This document shows positions 44,409 through 56,841 of a stretch of 64,000 nt of DNA, piece after piece. The notes below the pieces were generated by a model. It was not told the DNA's origin. It did no database searches and saw only the letters and a program-made list of their open reading frames with translations. The translations under genes were made by a program, and so were the position numbers. This DNA comes from Tremella fuciformis. Its lineage: Eukaryota > Basidiomycota > Tremellomycetes > Tremellales > Tremellaceae. The DNA is taken from contig CP136490.1 in the NCBI GenBank assembly GCA_032768795.1, forward strand, positions 3,534,001 to 3,598,000, given 5' to 3'. Numbering within the stretch: position 1 is the stretch's first letter; each line of letters begins with the position of its first letter.

Positions 44409-45401
44409 GATGTTCACAGGTAGCTGAGCGAGTTGGGAAAAGGAGAGAGTAGTGGCGAGCTGGACACGGCTCTACGCACTCTCTGGACCGGCTTTTATCC
44501 CTTTTGCTCACTCCGCTGTCGGGTGGGAAAGAGCAGGTCGACCGGCCTCCCTGCACCCTCGATGCACCCCGATCCCCCCGCCGCCTGTCGACCGGACGCA
44601 GTGCGCTCCACATCGTTCATTCACCATCAGCAACAAGGTGCACTCGGTCGGACATGTAGTCGTTCCGGGGTCGTGCGCTGACTCGGGAAGGAGCAGGCAG
44701 CAGGGACGTGAGAACGATTGGACGGAACACGAGGATCCAGGGCGGCCAGGCGGGAAGCGCGGGCATGCAGCGCATCCTCGAGACACTGCATTGTGCAGCT
44801 TACAGCGTACAACAGCGTGAGAAACGCAGAGAGGCGAGGATAAACCCAGGTTGATCCCCGGGCATGGCAGTATGTGCTGATGGTGAGCTAAAGGATTGGC
44901 GTCTACACAGATGCGCGGGATTAGCGCACCCTCGTCCTCGACGCCACCGGAGTCCAGTTTGTGCTTGTGCTCGTACAGTGCAGATCATCTTGTGCACCCC
45001 AGAGCAGCTTGTGCGCCGGTCTCATCGCTCTTTCACCACTGGCTCGCCGGGTGGTTGAGTCAAAGAGACGGCCCTTCTGAGCGGTGTGCAAGTTGATCGG
45101 GAATTTGTCGGTTTGTTCCGTTTGATCGCAAGGTGTGGCCGAGCACCCCTTTCGGTGCCTCCTGTCCGACCATATCGGGCACCTGATGGTGTTGTTGACA
45201 CTATCAGAGGTCCAGCTCTCCAGGCAGGCCAATCCAGGCTCGGTGCGATACGTGTGAAGCTGCGAAAGGCATCAACGTATCAACACGCGTAACTCCACTG
45301 TCCCGTGCTGGATCCTGATTGGCGAGACTGTGCGCCTCGTGCAGCCTGAGAATGTGAACGGTCTACATGCAACTCGCTGCATCACGTCATTCACACAAGC
45401 A
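44409..45401. other. Intergenic, upstream of the small gene
   Basis: About 1 kb between two minus-strand genes. Several overlapping short frames without motifs; no tRNA or repeat recognised. Confidence 0.5.
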
Positions 45402-47753
45402 TCACGGGCGTCTCCTCGCGGCACCACTGATGGATCCCCAGAAACTGACCTTTTCCACACCTTGCACGAGCTGGTCAACATTTCCGAGCCACATCCCAAG
45501 CTGCACATCAGCTCGTACAGTCATACGACCTAGCTGGCAACTCACCATCTCTTTCTTCTCCTCGACCGACTTGACGCCCTTGGCTTTCGCCTTTTCGTGT
45601 GGCATTTTGGCCTTGTCGGCCGACAAGGATGGTCGACCGCCGGACGGAACACGTTTGGAAGCTCCAAGCGGCGTGAGAGCAGGGGACGAAGCTGAGGGAG
45701 GCAGACCGCGAGTCAATTCTGCGGGGAAGGCTCGACCGGGTCGGCTTGACGGTGACCTTGTCAGACCAGAAGGCGTAGAGGGCGGAGCGAGGGTCGCTGG
45801 TAATGCTGGGACTGGCGGACGCTCTGTGTCGGGCCCAGTGACGAGGGCTGAAAGGTGAGACTGGGTTCGGGAATGACGGATTTTAGGCGGTCGAGACTCT
45901 GTCTCTTTTTCGGTGCCTCTTACCGGTGGCGGCGGGGGCAGCATAGTGCTTTGGCTCAGATGCGACTTTGAGGAACGCTGGGTAGAGCTGTTCGAAGAGC
46001 GGTGGGTCTGGGATCCTGGCGTCGCCTCTTTCGTCGGACCGTGGACGGAAGAGCGCGAGACGCTGTGTCGATGCTGAATGACCGTACTTGATCCTGATGA
46101 CGATCCGGACCCAGATCTTGCCGCCGAGCTTGCCACGAATGGGTCGCTGAAAGTGGGCTTGCCATCGCTGAGGCGAATAGCCGTGGCACTGCGCCTGAGA
46201 CCGGTCTGTTTCGATGGCAAGCCAAATCCAAGGCCGGCATCTGCCTCTTCTATCATCGACGATCGACGCCAGTCCCGACTCGGTGCAGACGACCGAGGCG
46301 TCTCGGCCATTCTCGTCTGGTCAGGGCTTGTCTCCACCAAAGACGCAAGTCGTCGATTTGACGGGCTGGCGGGGACGCGCGGGGAGGCGGGCACTGGAGG
46401 AAGTGACGGTGTGGTTGAAAGGCTCGAGGACGGCCGTCGTGTTGTTGAAGGTGTGAGGTAGCCCAGATTCGGCTGAGGTCTCTTGTGCGGAGTCATTGGC
46501 ACGAAGGACATGTCAATGTCGGGATAGTGAGATGGCACTTTATGTTCAGGGTAATGACCGACTGGCGAAGGCGAGACGATGCGGCTTGAAGTGTCCGAAC
46601 TCGTGGAAGCTGACAATGGTGATGGGGGAAATAGGGCTGATTCGGCCGACGAGGAGGATGAAGAGGACGAGCTGGAAGTAGCGCGCTGGGTACCGTTCTG
46701 CTCCGGTAGCAGGTAGAAGTAGAGAAACTCGATGCACTTCATCCTGTCCGTCAGCTGTAGAAATGCTATGAGCTTCGACCTGCAACTGACCGAACTTCTT
46801 TGACCACACCAGTACCCTTGAGGACCCGGACCACCGCCTCCAGCCCGCTGAGCCGTTCAAATTCTCTGGAGTACGCCGGCGAGTCGACCAACGTGCAGCA
46901 GAGCAGCTCGAGGATGCTGTATACGATGGGTCGCTCGCCCTCTGCAGGATTCTGGGCTCGTAACAGCAACAGGAGATCTATCAGCACCTGCGTGTCAGCT
47001 GATGATCCTCGAGGAGAGCGAAAAGAGGCACCTCGAGTACCCAGCTTTCCCCCACGCTCATCTTGGCATGGCGACTCAATAGACACAAACCCTGAAGTAC
47101 AGTGACAATATGGGCGAGTTCCGGTACTAATACAGCTGCAACGCCATCGTCCGCCGACAGCGTTGACTGAGTCGCGGATGCTTGCAAAGCGAGCGCTTGA
47201 GCATGCCGACCTGTGAGTGCCAGCAATGGATCATGAACTGTTTGTCAGCGATATCATCGCCGCAGAAAGGCAGCTCACTTCGAGCCGCAACCAAGTCTTT
47301 CAACTGCGCTCGCCCAGTGCCATCACAGCACAACACAAGCATTTCCTCTAGCCCTTTCAAGGCAGCCAATCTCCTTCTTTCGGAGGATCTCAGCGAACGT
47401 ATCTGCAGACATCAGCGTTGTCGCGGGCCGGCTCGACCCGTCTGACTCACATCGCTCAGCCATCCTCGCACATCGTCCATGGTCGCAACGGCCCGCCTCG
47501 AAAGCCTTCGACTCGACTGAGCCACATCCGCCGACCCGTCCGAGTCCACTCTCGACTGTCTTCGACTGCGGTCTGTCAGACCCGGGAGTCGCACCATTGA
47601 AGCAGATTCCGCAACGGCCGGAAGGCCAGATGTGGGTTGGCGTCGCCTGGATGGCCGAGAGAGCGACGCGAGGTCATGCCGCGAGCTCGAGCCTGCCAGA
47701 ACGTTCAAAGCCGAGGTCGACTGAGATTTTCGATGCCCCTGATGTCTCGACAT
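45402..47753 (-). CDS. Cdc14-type septation initiation network (SIN) component
   Basis: Homologue of fission-yeast SIN protein Cdc14, the Sid1 kinase partner (not the phosphatase of the same name), acting at spindle poles in cytokinesis. Exons complement(47451-47753, 47279-47402, 47032-47237, 46791-46987, 45546-46743, 45402-45500), 708 residues. N-terminal Ser/Arg-rich leader, then helical repeats (RRRLAALKGLEEMLVLCCDG, PIVYSILELLCCTLVDSPAY, LEAVVRVLKGTG) and the signature MKCIEFLYFYLLPEQ. A ~330-residue Ser/Pro-rich insert follows, containing HYPDIDMSFVPMTPHK and GYLTPST. The C terminus is EKKEMLGMWLGNVDQLVQGVEK, restored by an in-frame 45-nt intron. Confidence 0.85.
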
Positions 47754-48691
47754 CACGACAGGAAGACATAGACTACGACGAAGAGATGAGAGATGGGTCG
47801 AAAATGGAAGGTTGAATGATGCACAACATGGAGCCAGGAAAAGCAGTCGCGCCCAAATGTGGCTGAGCGAAAATAACGTTACGTAAGAATCATCAAGTCA
47901 CTGCAGAACATGATGCATGCATATGATTGTGAGGGGATCCCGTTGCATCGCTCATCAACCGAGTTCGACATGGCGTGTGAGAGATACGCGAGACATGGTT
48001 CATTCTTGTCTGAGTATCGTGAATGTGGTCTGCTTCATCGACTTTGAATAGATTGTCCGGGGGGACGAGCGGCGAGATTCTGCGCGCCGGGTGTGCGGTT
48101 TTGCATCTCAGCTTGCATATGTTTTGGAAGCGCTCCTTGAAATGCAGGGCGAGACGTTGTGGGGAGAGGTCCACCGAGAGACAGTGCCGGGGGTCCCATG
48201 GGAGTCGAAGGCGCTAAGTGACTGGGTCGTCCGCCTGCCCAAACGTTAGCTTTGGCTTCATACTAGTCCCGCCCACCGTGTACTGGTGTTCCCCCGTCCC
48301 GTCGTGTCTCGCTGTTGGCTCGAAGGGGTTCTGTGAAAGGAGCACTGCGACGCATACCCCGACCCTCCATCATCGGATGCGAAGTCCCGGTGTGAAGAGC
48401 AAACGAAGCTTGCTCCCGAGGAACAGGTGTCGAGGGCGGTTGCTGAGTTCCGTACGCGTAATTTCTCCATGTCAGCGCGAATCGGGCAACAGTAAACCTT
48501 GTCTGACCGGAGCATTGCTCTGGTCATATCTTCTTGAGCTGGTACACTGGTGGATCGAGGCAATGTTCGCCTTTCGGCGGGCTTGTCTGGCCCCGCGGAA
48601 TAGCTGGCATCTACTGATGCAGGTCGGTGCTGCAATTCGGCCGGCATTGTACGCACGATAGGGCTACCATTCAGCAATTATGGCGCTCGAG
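47754..48691. other. Intergenic, SIN Cdc14 promoter / Zip3-like 3' end
   Basis: About 940 bp. Frames up to ~140 codons occur on both strands, but none has a recognisable domain or a consistent splice pattern. No RNA gene recognised. Confidence 0.45.
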
Positions 48692-49666
48692 TCAGCGTCT
48701 GGCTGACTTCTGGGCATGGCGTTGCCGCTTTGCGGGCGGTGGCTCTTCCGCCTCGTGCTCCTCAATCTCCGACACAGTCTCCAAAGTTCTTCGTGCAGGA
48801 GTGAAGACTGCTTGGCGAGGTTGCTGTGCTTGGTCGAATGACCGATTGATGATAGTTTGAAGCTCGTCCTTCTCCCTAGCGGCTGTCAACGCTGTAATCT
48901 GGTTTGACAACGGCACTTACTCTCTCAATTTGACTATTGTTGACTGCGCGTCTGAGTATTTTGGAATGAGCACCTCCAATTCCGATACGAGCCCCTTCTG
49001 TCAGACTCAGATCGACATTGGCTATTCTCACATTGAGACGTGCTATCTCTTTCTTCTGCTTCTTCAATTTGGATTCCATGTAATAGACTTGAAACTAGTC
49101 TATTAGTCTTACTTGAATGCGAGCTGGCCACGGACCTTGATATGTTCGACATACTCGACTGCTTGTGAAAGGCGCGAAGTCGCCCCTGCAACCTGAGAGG
49201 AGGGTGACGCGAACCAGCCTCGGAGTGACTCTGGACCCTGTGCGTGAGCATCGACCAGCAGCGGAAGAGGGGAAGTTACCGTTCCGCCAATGATGAAGGT
49301 TGAGATGGGTGATTTGCCGCAAAAGGTACAGATGTTCTTCTTGTCTGCAAGTCAGTCTCGGCAGTGCAACTTTGACAAGTGAGGCTGACGCTCATGGCCC
49401 TTGTCGCAAAGGACATGTCCACAAGCGGTCATCCAAAATCCGCGATCCGAGTTACATGGGGCGTCACTGACAGGAGATGAGCTTTCTCCTTCGGCAGGAG
49501 GATGGGCTTGCCAGAGTCTACATGTAACGTGCTCGAGAAAAGCGTTCGGATTATCATGAGCTCCGTTCTTGCTGGCCGGGGTAGAAGGGGCGATTGTGGG
49601 CGCATCGTTTGGTGGAGCTCCACCAAACTCGGTCGTTGGCGGTCGCGGCAGGTAGTGTTCTCCCAT
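48692..49666 (-). CDS. Zip3/HEI10-like RING protein (putative meiotic SUMO/ubiquitin ligase)
   Basis: Exons complement(49390-49666, 49280-49344, 49136-49237, 48921-49094), then an uncertain last exon 48692-48898. About 235 residues. RING-like region: HVTCRLWQ, then FWMTACGHVLCDKGHEH, KKNICTFCGKSPISTF, close in layout to HEI10/Zip3 (T-x-CGHVLC...C-x2-C). A coiled coil follows (YYMESKLKKQKKEIARLNVR). The tail is FTPARRTLETVSEIEEHEAE with a KRQR basic cluster. The last two segments read as one protein but are separated by only 22 nt (GTAAGT...CAG), too short for a normal intron; an alternative donor GTCAAC 24 nt earlier gives 46 nt. Meiotic role is inferred from family resemblance. Confidence 0.6.
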
Positions 49667-50043
49667 CTCTACTCCCGGCCTGCCGCTGTGCTGCCTCGCG
49701 AGAAGCACTTTGCTATGCAAGGCAGAACGCAGAACTACGCGTCGGGCAAGGAACAGAAGTGAGATGATGTGAAGGTGAGCGCAGAGAGAAATGATAAATG
49801 AGAAACGGTCATCGATAAAAACGGAGTGGGTCCGAGCGTAATGAGCCATCAGAGCGTCGTCACCTGCCTTGATTTTGCCACCCGTCCACCCACACACATG
49901 TCCGCGATATCGCTATTCAAAGCTCAAAGTGGTCGATGTCATGCAATGAATGCATGGCGGTGGCGGTGCTCATAAAAACTCGTTGAGCCCGAATCGATTC
50001 TGCCAATGTTGGGAACAGATGAGCCGATCCCCGGTGACGCAGT
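49667..50043. other. Intergenic, Zip3-like promoter / LSM1 3' end
   Basis: About 375 bp. The frame upstream of the Zip3-like ATG stays open but has no ATG. Nothing else recognised. Confidence 0.5.
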
Positions 50044-50752
50044 CTAGTAGGCATCACCCTCTTTGCCCTCATTCACAAAGCCAAATCCTTGCAAGACTTG
50101 GTCTTTAATTGCGGTGTCCCGATCTCGACGAGCCTGGTGAGTCAGTGGCTAGCGGGCCGAAGAAGTACAGCTAGCAGAAGGCCTGAATGTGGTTGAGACC
50201 CACGTTGTCTTCTGCTATCCGCCGCTGGATCTCCTCGAGGCTGCTCTCTTGCAAAGGGAGCATATCTTCGGCTATCAAGTCCTGCATGTCAGCTGCGAAG
50301 CGCAGTGCTCCGTAGAAGCGTACGATTTCTCCTACGGCTACCACGTTCTCTCCTCGTATGAGTAGCACTCCTGTCCCTGTCAATGTTGTCTTTTGAATCA
50401 AGGGTCGAAAATTCACCAATGTCGCGGTCTGCATATTCTAGCTTGTGGTATAACCTTTCAACGACGCTTTCCATGAGGAAATTGGCTAGCCGTCAGCGTT
50501 GAAACAGCGCCGAGAGCTTGAAGGGGAAGACGCATGTTTACAGCAAGGAATTGGTCTCGTTGCGTAGCAAAGACTACTCACCGAACTGGTCGTAGCTCCT
50601 GAACATCCCGATCAATTTCCTCCCATCTCTAAGTATGACGACGACCTTCTCTTTGCCAGTCAATCCTCGTAACAGTAACCGAAGAAGGACAGCTCACTGT
50701 CCACGAGATCAACGAGAGAGCCGGAGGTAGTGAAGGGGATGAGGGCGTCCAT
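50044..50752 (-). CDS. LSM1: U6 snRNA-associated Sm-like protein LSm1
   Basis: Subunit of the cytoplasmic Lsm1-7 ring that binds oligoadenylated mRNA 3' ends and promotes decapping. Exons complement(50698-50752, 50582-50650, 50417-50485, 50324-50376, 50204-50281, 50044-50133), 137 residues. Sm1 motif: VVVILRDGRKLIGMFRSYDQ with FANFLMESVVERLYH. Sm2 motif: GVLLIRGENVVAVGEI. LSm1-type C terminus ESSLEEIQRRIAEDNARRDR, ending NEGKEGDAY. Six exons for a 137-residue protein; the longest unspliced reading covers less than half. Divergent from the 2OG oxygenase gene, 276 bp apart. Confidence 0.93.
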
Positions 50753-51028
50753 CACTCGCACACCGCCTGCAGCAGGGTCTGGCGTTGCTTTTGCAGCCGA
50801 TTGTGAAGCAGTGAAAGAGGTGAGGTGACATCTCTCAACCTCGACCTCGAAAGCGATAGCTGATGGCGGAGAGTAGCCGAGACTCCGTGATAGGAAGACC
50901 CTGAGATTACCCGATGGAGACTAATGACTGGTCGAGCGCGCGTGTGATTTCTCGATGCCATCGTTGGTCAGATTGACATCTGCTTCTCGGCTTGATATCA
51001 GGTCAACAGTGCGAGCGACCTCTTCGAG

Positions 51029-52505
51029 ATGGACCTGCCGGTGATATCTCTTGACGGCTATCTGGCCGATCCCTCTTGCTCTGAAGCAAGAGAAGCTGCT
51101 CTGCAGCTCGCCGAGAGTCTAATCAACACGGGCGCCGTCGTGGTCCGAGACTCGCGGGCGACCAAGGATGCCAATGACCGTTTCCTCGACCTCTTCGAAG
51201 ACTACTTTGCGCAGCCGAGGGAAGCGCTGGAGAGAGACCTTAGGCCAGAAGTAGGCTATCAAGTCGTCAGTCTTGTTGACAAAAGGTCCGATGTTAGCTA
51301 GCTTGCTGACTCCGGGTCAGGGCGTAACGCTGGAAAATACTGAGAAGCCAAAGTGTGGATCGGACGAAGAATGCTTGGCCATCATCGCCTCATTGCAAAG
51401 TTCGGAGCGGCCTGTGGACCTCTCAGGTCACGGCGCTGACCCCAAATGTCGCTTCTTCCATCGCATGTCCCAGGCCCCTCCATATCCTTCCGCTTTCCCG
51501 ATTTTGTCCACTCCGAATGTTGTCCCAATTGCATTCGCCGACTCTTGGGAAGCTAGGGTAGGGGAATGGGGGTCGCATCTTAAGCAAGCGTAAGAGGTTT
51601 CCTACTCGTACACTATCTTCTCTGATCCACCCAGAGTAGAGGGCGTCACGCGGATGTTGGCTGTCGGTTTGGGGAAGGACGAGATGTCATTTCTCGCTGC
51701 AGGACAGTATGGGTGAGGCGCCTCCGTCTTGTCCGCCCACTAAACTCATCATACACAGTGCGCATCTCCTGGCGCCGACTGCTACGGATCTGGAGCGCTT
51801 TGGGACGATCGGGACGTGATTCAACAAGCCAGACGGTTGGAGGGTAATTTGCTGAAGCCTAGGTTGTTCGCCGGATTCCACACCGATATGAACTTCCTTA
51901 CCATCCACGGACAATCGCGTTACCCGGGACGTGAGTATTCCGTGACACTAGCACTGCACGTGAAATCGGAGACAATTGCTCATGCCCAGTGCATATTTGG
52001 GCACGAAACTCAGGAAGGAAAATCCCCGTGCGGATCCCTCCAGGCTGTTTGCTCGTCCAGGCCGGCAAGCAGCTCGAATGGGCGACGGGCGGTCTCATCA
52101 AGGGCGAGTAGACTCCCGAGCAGCTCGACGTTAATGCTGACGAACTCAGCCGGATTCCATGAAGTTGCTTGCACCTCAGCTACCCGTGAGGTGAGCTCAC
52201 TTCCCAATTCAGCGTGGCGCGAATGACACGAGAATAGGCCATGTCACGAAGGCGAGCGGAACATCCGGATCGTCCTCTCAATCGTATTTCTTCGACCTTT
52301 TTCTGGCACCTTTCATCAGATCATGTGCTTGAGCCTGATCTCATGCTATCGAACATTGCCGAGAGTCGATTCGGACCTCAGAAAAATTACGGTAGCATGT
52401 TGGTAGGGGAGCAAGTGCAGCGGTGAGTCATCCGTCTGTTCAGAGAAATCGGTCCAAAAGCTGAGATGCAGTGAACTTGGCCTCATCGCTCTCATGGCAG
52501 CATAA
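51029..52505 (+). CDS. 2-oxoglutarate/Fe(II)-dependent dioxygenase (isopenicillin-N-synthase-like)
   Basis: Fungal 2OG-Fe(II) oxygenase; substrate unknown. Exons 51029-51262, 51321-51589, 51635-51712, 51759-51815, 51863-51930, 51990-52103, 52149-52189, 52238-52422 and 52472-52505, 359 residues. DIOX_N-like start MDLPVISLDGYLADP. Iron ligands: FAGFHTDMNFLTIHG (H-x-D) and KAGFHEVACT (distal His). The 2OG-binding Arg lies in NRISSTFFWHLSSD (R-x-S). C terminus ELGLIALMAA. Intron 52104-52148 must begin with GC (GCGAGT) to restore KAGFHEV; no GT donor works. The protein ends 340 bp before the next gene on the same strand. Confidence 0.88.
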
Positions 52506-52845
52506 TGATACACCCGATGACGCGCCTGATTTTCTTCCGAATCTGGCACCTCACTTTCTCGATCACGTTTGTCGATGTTGTAGGAGTATTTCATTGCTTG
52601 CTTGCCCTCTTCTCCAATCTGAGACACAAGGGTGGCGGCAGAGGACTGCTCGCAATGGCTTGTGCAGACCATGAGACTACCAACGTACTGTTTGGAATCC
52701 AGGTAAATACTTCAGAGTGTCTGTAGCGCGTGTCGGTCTCACCTCATCTTAGCCAGCAGTGCCCTCCGAGTCATTCTTCGAATTCGAGGAATGTAGAGCA
52801 GGGATTGTCTTCGACTGCCTGCTTTGATCCTGTCCTCGACTCACG
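52506..52845. other. Intergenic, oxygenase 3' end / promoter of the 1247-residue protein
   Basis: 340 bp between two plus-strand genes. Hydrophobic short frames at 52505-52726 are probably chance. Nothing else recognised. Confidence 0.5.
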
Positions 52846-55800
52846 ATGCTCGCGTCTCCACCTCCATCGGCAGGCAAGAGCCTCGTCGGCACTCCCCCGT
52901 CGGCCTACAAAAAGTTCGATACCCCATCACCGCTACGACCAGGCCGTAGGTCCTCTGACTCGCCACGGCTTCGACGGCTGGCGCCGGCAGCTCTCAAGCT
53001 CTGTACCTGCCCACCCACACCGCCACCGTCCCACTCCAAGCTACGATACACTCGCAAAGCTTCACCGCCTCCAGTACCGCCACTGCCTAGGCTGCCTTCG
53101 GCGCCGTTGTCCAACGTGACTCTGGGAGGGATTGAGGATGGGGACTATTTTGCATTTCGACCTCTGACTGCGGTGATCTCCCTTTCTCCGACCTCCTCTC
53201 CGACTCCGAACTCATTGCAAGCATCGACACCCGTCGGGAACCTCGTTGCGGGGCTGGACGGTACCGCCTCACAAGTGGGCATCGATCGGGACGAGGTCGA
53301 GATACCGATCCTTTACGGCTCGGGACTAATCCCTCAAGCTCTGCTGCCTGCACACTCCATTGATGTGCCCTGCAACGTTACTGAGGTCGGGGAGGATCTT
53401 GAAACGCCTCTTCGGACAGGCGACAGCTCTCTCGCGCCCCAGGAGTACCTTGCTCGCAGAAACGTTGCTCGACCCGTGCTGGTGGACTTCAGGGACGATA
53501 TCTTCTCCCCCCTGCTCGAAGTCGATATGGTCGATCCTCTACTGCCAGCTCAGGGTATCGAATCCGCATGTCTACCGAGGAGAGAGAGGGGGAGCACGGC
53601 GACGATGGGCACTTTTGGATGTCGACCTCGCCGAGACTTCGATGTATCCTCGCACTCACTGGTGTCACGGGAAGACAATGCGGATCCTACTTCGGATTAC
53701 GGATCCTCGGCGGATGAAACAGAATGGACCTACTCACTGTCTGCGTATGATCAAGACGAATCCCCTCGCGAGAGAATGCTTTCTGAGGATCGGGCCAAAC
53801 CTCCCCCACTACCGCCAACATACCGTCAACACAATCACAACGCTTCTGCAATTGAGCGGCTGCGCGTCTCTGAGGGACGATCCCAGACTAGTCCACCGAC
53901 ATCATTCTCGTCGCGCTTCGACCAGGAGCTTGCCGCTAGACCAAGTCGCCGGCGATCTTTCAGTCAAAGGGCACAGCTTGTCTTGGCTTCCTCGCGTGTT
54001 GACGAAGTCGGAAACACTGAAGAATTTGCTGTAGTCGGAGACTCAAAAGCGAGAACTAGAAACGAGGAACCGGTCCCGACTATACTGGAATCACCGACTG
54101 GGATGCTGCGCAAACAAGTGGCTGACGTCAGCTCGCCTGACCTCTACGCGGTGTGCCCACTCGACACGTCCTATAATCATGTCGCGACCGCAGGGCCTGA
54201 CTCAAGAAGCGCGACCGATTTTCGGCGTGGGCTCATGGAGACGGGCTCAGACGGCCTCACGGATGGTGATCCTGCTGCAAAAGTGGCGGCGCTCGAGTAC
54301 GACAAGCAACGGGAACGACCTGGTCCGATAAAAAGGTTGTCTTCTACAGCATCATCAGATTGTGCATCAGCGACTTTGCCACGGATCCCTGAAGTCAAGA
54401 TAGAGGCTTCCCCGCTTGAGAAGGCTCAGGCTCGTTTCTCCTCGGCGTCGCAAGCTGACATCGCTCTCGCAGCGGTCAACAAATCGGTGGTATTCGAACT
54501 TCAGATCGAGCAGGGAGGAAGGATCCGGACGGTTCATTTTAGCTTCTTGCGCAAGCACAAAGGCATCACTTTCTGCTCAAGGGAAACAGATGAGATGGAA
54601 AGGGCGATCTTGTGGGGGGAGCCGGCCCCGTCCCCTCAAATGTTCAAGGAGACGGGCGCTTGGGAATTTGGACAACGTCCCAGGAGCCGTGACTCGTGGG
54701 TTGTAAGGTCTACCGTGCGTGTCAGCAAACTCCATGGGCCTTCAGACTGATGAGCAAGGTGGATGACGAACCGCCAGTTCTGAGACGTATCACTACGAAT
54801 TTGCCGAACATCAGCGACTTGACGCATCGAGAGGCCAATCTCTCGTGCCAAAATCAGGGGATATATGTGGTGAAAGGATGGGAGAAGGGAGGGGTGGAAT
54901 GGCGATTTGAGTACATGATAGCCGGAAACCTCGAGCTTGATACAGGGCTAGAGCATCGGAAGGACCGGGTTAGCGTCGCCCCACCCATCATCCGCTCTTG
55001 CTGACCCGCAGACGTTCACACCGCTTGCGCTCTACGTCTCTCCTGGTGTAGCAGAGCTGTCTCCAGTCCGGGCACGCGGATGGGCCAATTTCAGCGGGAA
55101 ATCGAAACGCCTTGAAGCTAGCATGCTTCCTCCGCCCAAAGTAGGCAAGCCACCTAGGATCAAAGAGAAGGCACTGCCGCCTACTCCGTGCCCCTTGACG
55201 CAAGCCATTCTCGATGCCAGTTCGAGTCAGAGTCGCAGAGACTCCGCTTCCACGCCCGCCCGCAGATTGAGCGCAACTCCTAGCGATCACAGCAAATCAG
55301 GCAAGACTGTACACAAAGTGACATCGATCGAATCGACATCCGCTCCTAAGTCTGCGAAATGGAGAACGAAACATCTCGCGCATGCTTCGCGGCCATCGCT
55401 CGACCTGTCTGGTATGGAGAAGGAACGGGTATTGCCGGATCCAACGCTCGGTCAACCAAAGCGGCGCCTCCGATCGAACACCTCTGCGTCATCTCTCCAA
55501 AGCCGCTCTCCGACGGAATCATCCTTCACGCAGTCCCAGCCTCCGAGTGGCGGTGGACTGATGGTCAAGACCAAAAAGTCTCTGACCTCACTCAAATCCA
55601 TGCTGAGCAAACGCGTTTCGCCAACCAACGCCGATGAACACTTGCCGATGATGCCAAATTCTGCAGCGTCTTGGAAATCGTCTAGTCCGGCAGAGCACTC
55701 TGGATCACATAGCCTCAACGGTCCTCAATCCAGATCAGCGTCCGCTGTGGCAACAGGCAGACGTCCGAGAGCAGCGACCAGGACAGACATCAGTTTGACC

Positions 55801-56676
55801 TCTACCCCTCATTCCGCTGGCTTGCTCCCGAGTCAATGGTCGAGCTCTGGCACATCACGCTTTGCCAAGGAGGGACGAGATGTGCATCCGTTCGCGACGC
55901 ACATCACGCCTGTACCATCGCCACCGGCCAGTCCATCGATTGGTAGCATGTCGCATCTGCCCGGTCTTGGAGGTCGTCCTCTCGCCCTGATCGAGAAGGA
56001 CGTCAATTTGATAAGTGGCACAACCTCGAGCATTACAGCTCCTCCGCCCCCGCCGAAATCGCCTCCTTCTCTTTTACAGCAGTACAAGCCGAGCGCAACT
56101 CTCGGGTCCGCTATGCACACTCATATACGGGCGGTGTCTCACTCGGCGACGCTGTCACCCTCGTCCTCCTCTGCCTCGCAGCTGGAACACGTTCGAGCGG
56201 TCAGCGGCACCGAATCACCTCGACCATCTCCTCTGCGTCCATTAGCCCTTAGTCATCTGGCGAGATTCAAGCATGTGCGGCCGTCGTCCGCGTCTTCTGC
56301 GCTGTTTGGCACGCCCCGACCGGGCACGCCGCCCGCAACTCGTGTACATGCACCGTCACCCTTCACTGCTGGATCCCCGGGGTCGACTGGCGCGGCCAAT
56401 GGAAGCTCGATGGGGACGCCAACACCTTTGCGCAGGATCCACCCCGGCAGGGAGATCATAATCTCCCCGTCGTCCAGTAGCAAGACCTTTGATGCCGGTA
56501 TGACGGGCTTGGGGCTCTGTGGGGTTCAGGTAGAGGGGAGGGACAGGAGTCTGGGCGTGAGTCTGAGCGGACGAGGTCTTAGTGCTGGGCTGGCCCAGCA
56601 TGCCGCACGACCGGGTTACAAGCGGAGACCAAGCACGGCGGACCCGATCCTGCTCAGGAGTCCTCAGTTGCGTTGA
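52846..56676 (+). CDS. Large protein of unknown function with a conserved-looking central domain
   Basis: Not recognised. Exons 52846-54714, 54759-54968 and 55012-56676, 1247 residues. The first ~530 and last ~450 residues are Ser/Pro/Arg-rich and probably disordered, with many SP and TP sites. The middle (about 540-740) looks folded: VVFELQIEQGGRIRTVHFSF, FCSRETDEMERAILWG, VLRRITTNLPNISDLTHREA, IYVVKGWEKGGVEWRFEYMI, TFTPLALYVSPGVAELSPVR, WANFSGKSKRLEASM. Both introns lie inside this folded part. The layout resembles fungal cell-polarity or signalling scaffolds, but I cannot name one. The start ATG follows directly on a stop-rich leader. Confidence 0.75.
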
Positions 56677-56841
56677 GTATCATCTTTTGGGCACATGGGC
56701 ATGAACGTCGCATAGCTACATGTACTATACGCTGCGCTGTGGGCAATCTGTATGGAATTGGGTGCCATGTTCTGCCTGTTTCGGTCGCCTCTACCTCTAT
56801 GAAAGTCAAAGTCGGTGCAAGAATCTTGGCCGCGCTAGCAC

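Noticed and set aside
52505..52726. Hydrophobic 73-codon frame after the 2OG oxygenase
   Set aside because: Overlaps the end of the well-supported last exon and lies in the expected 3'UTR.
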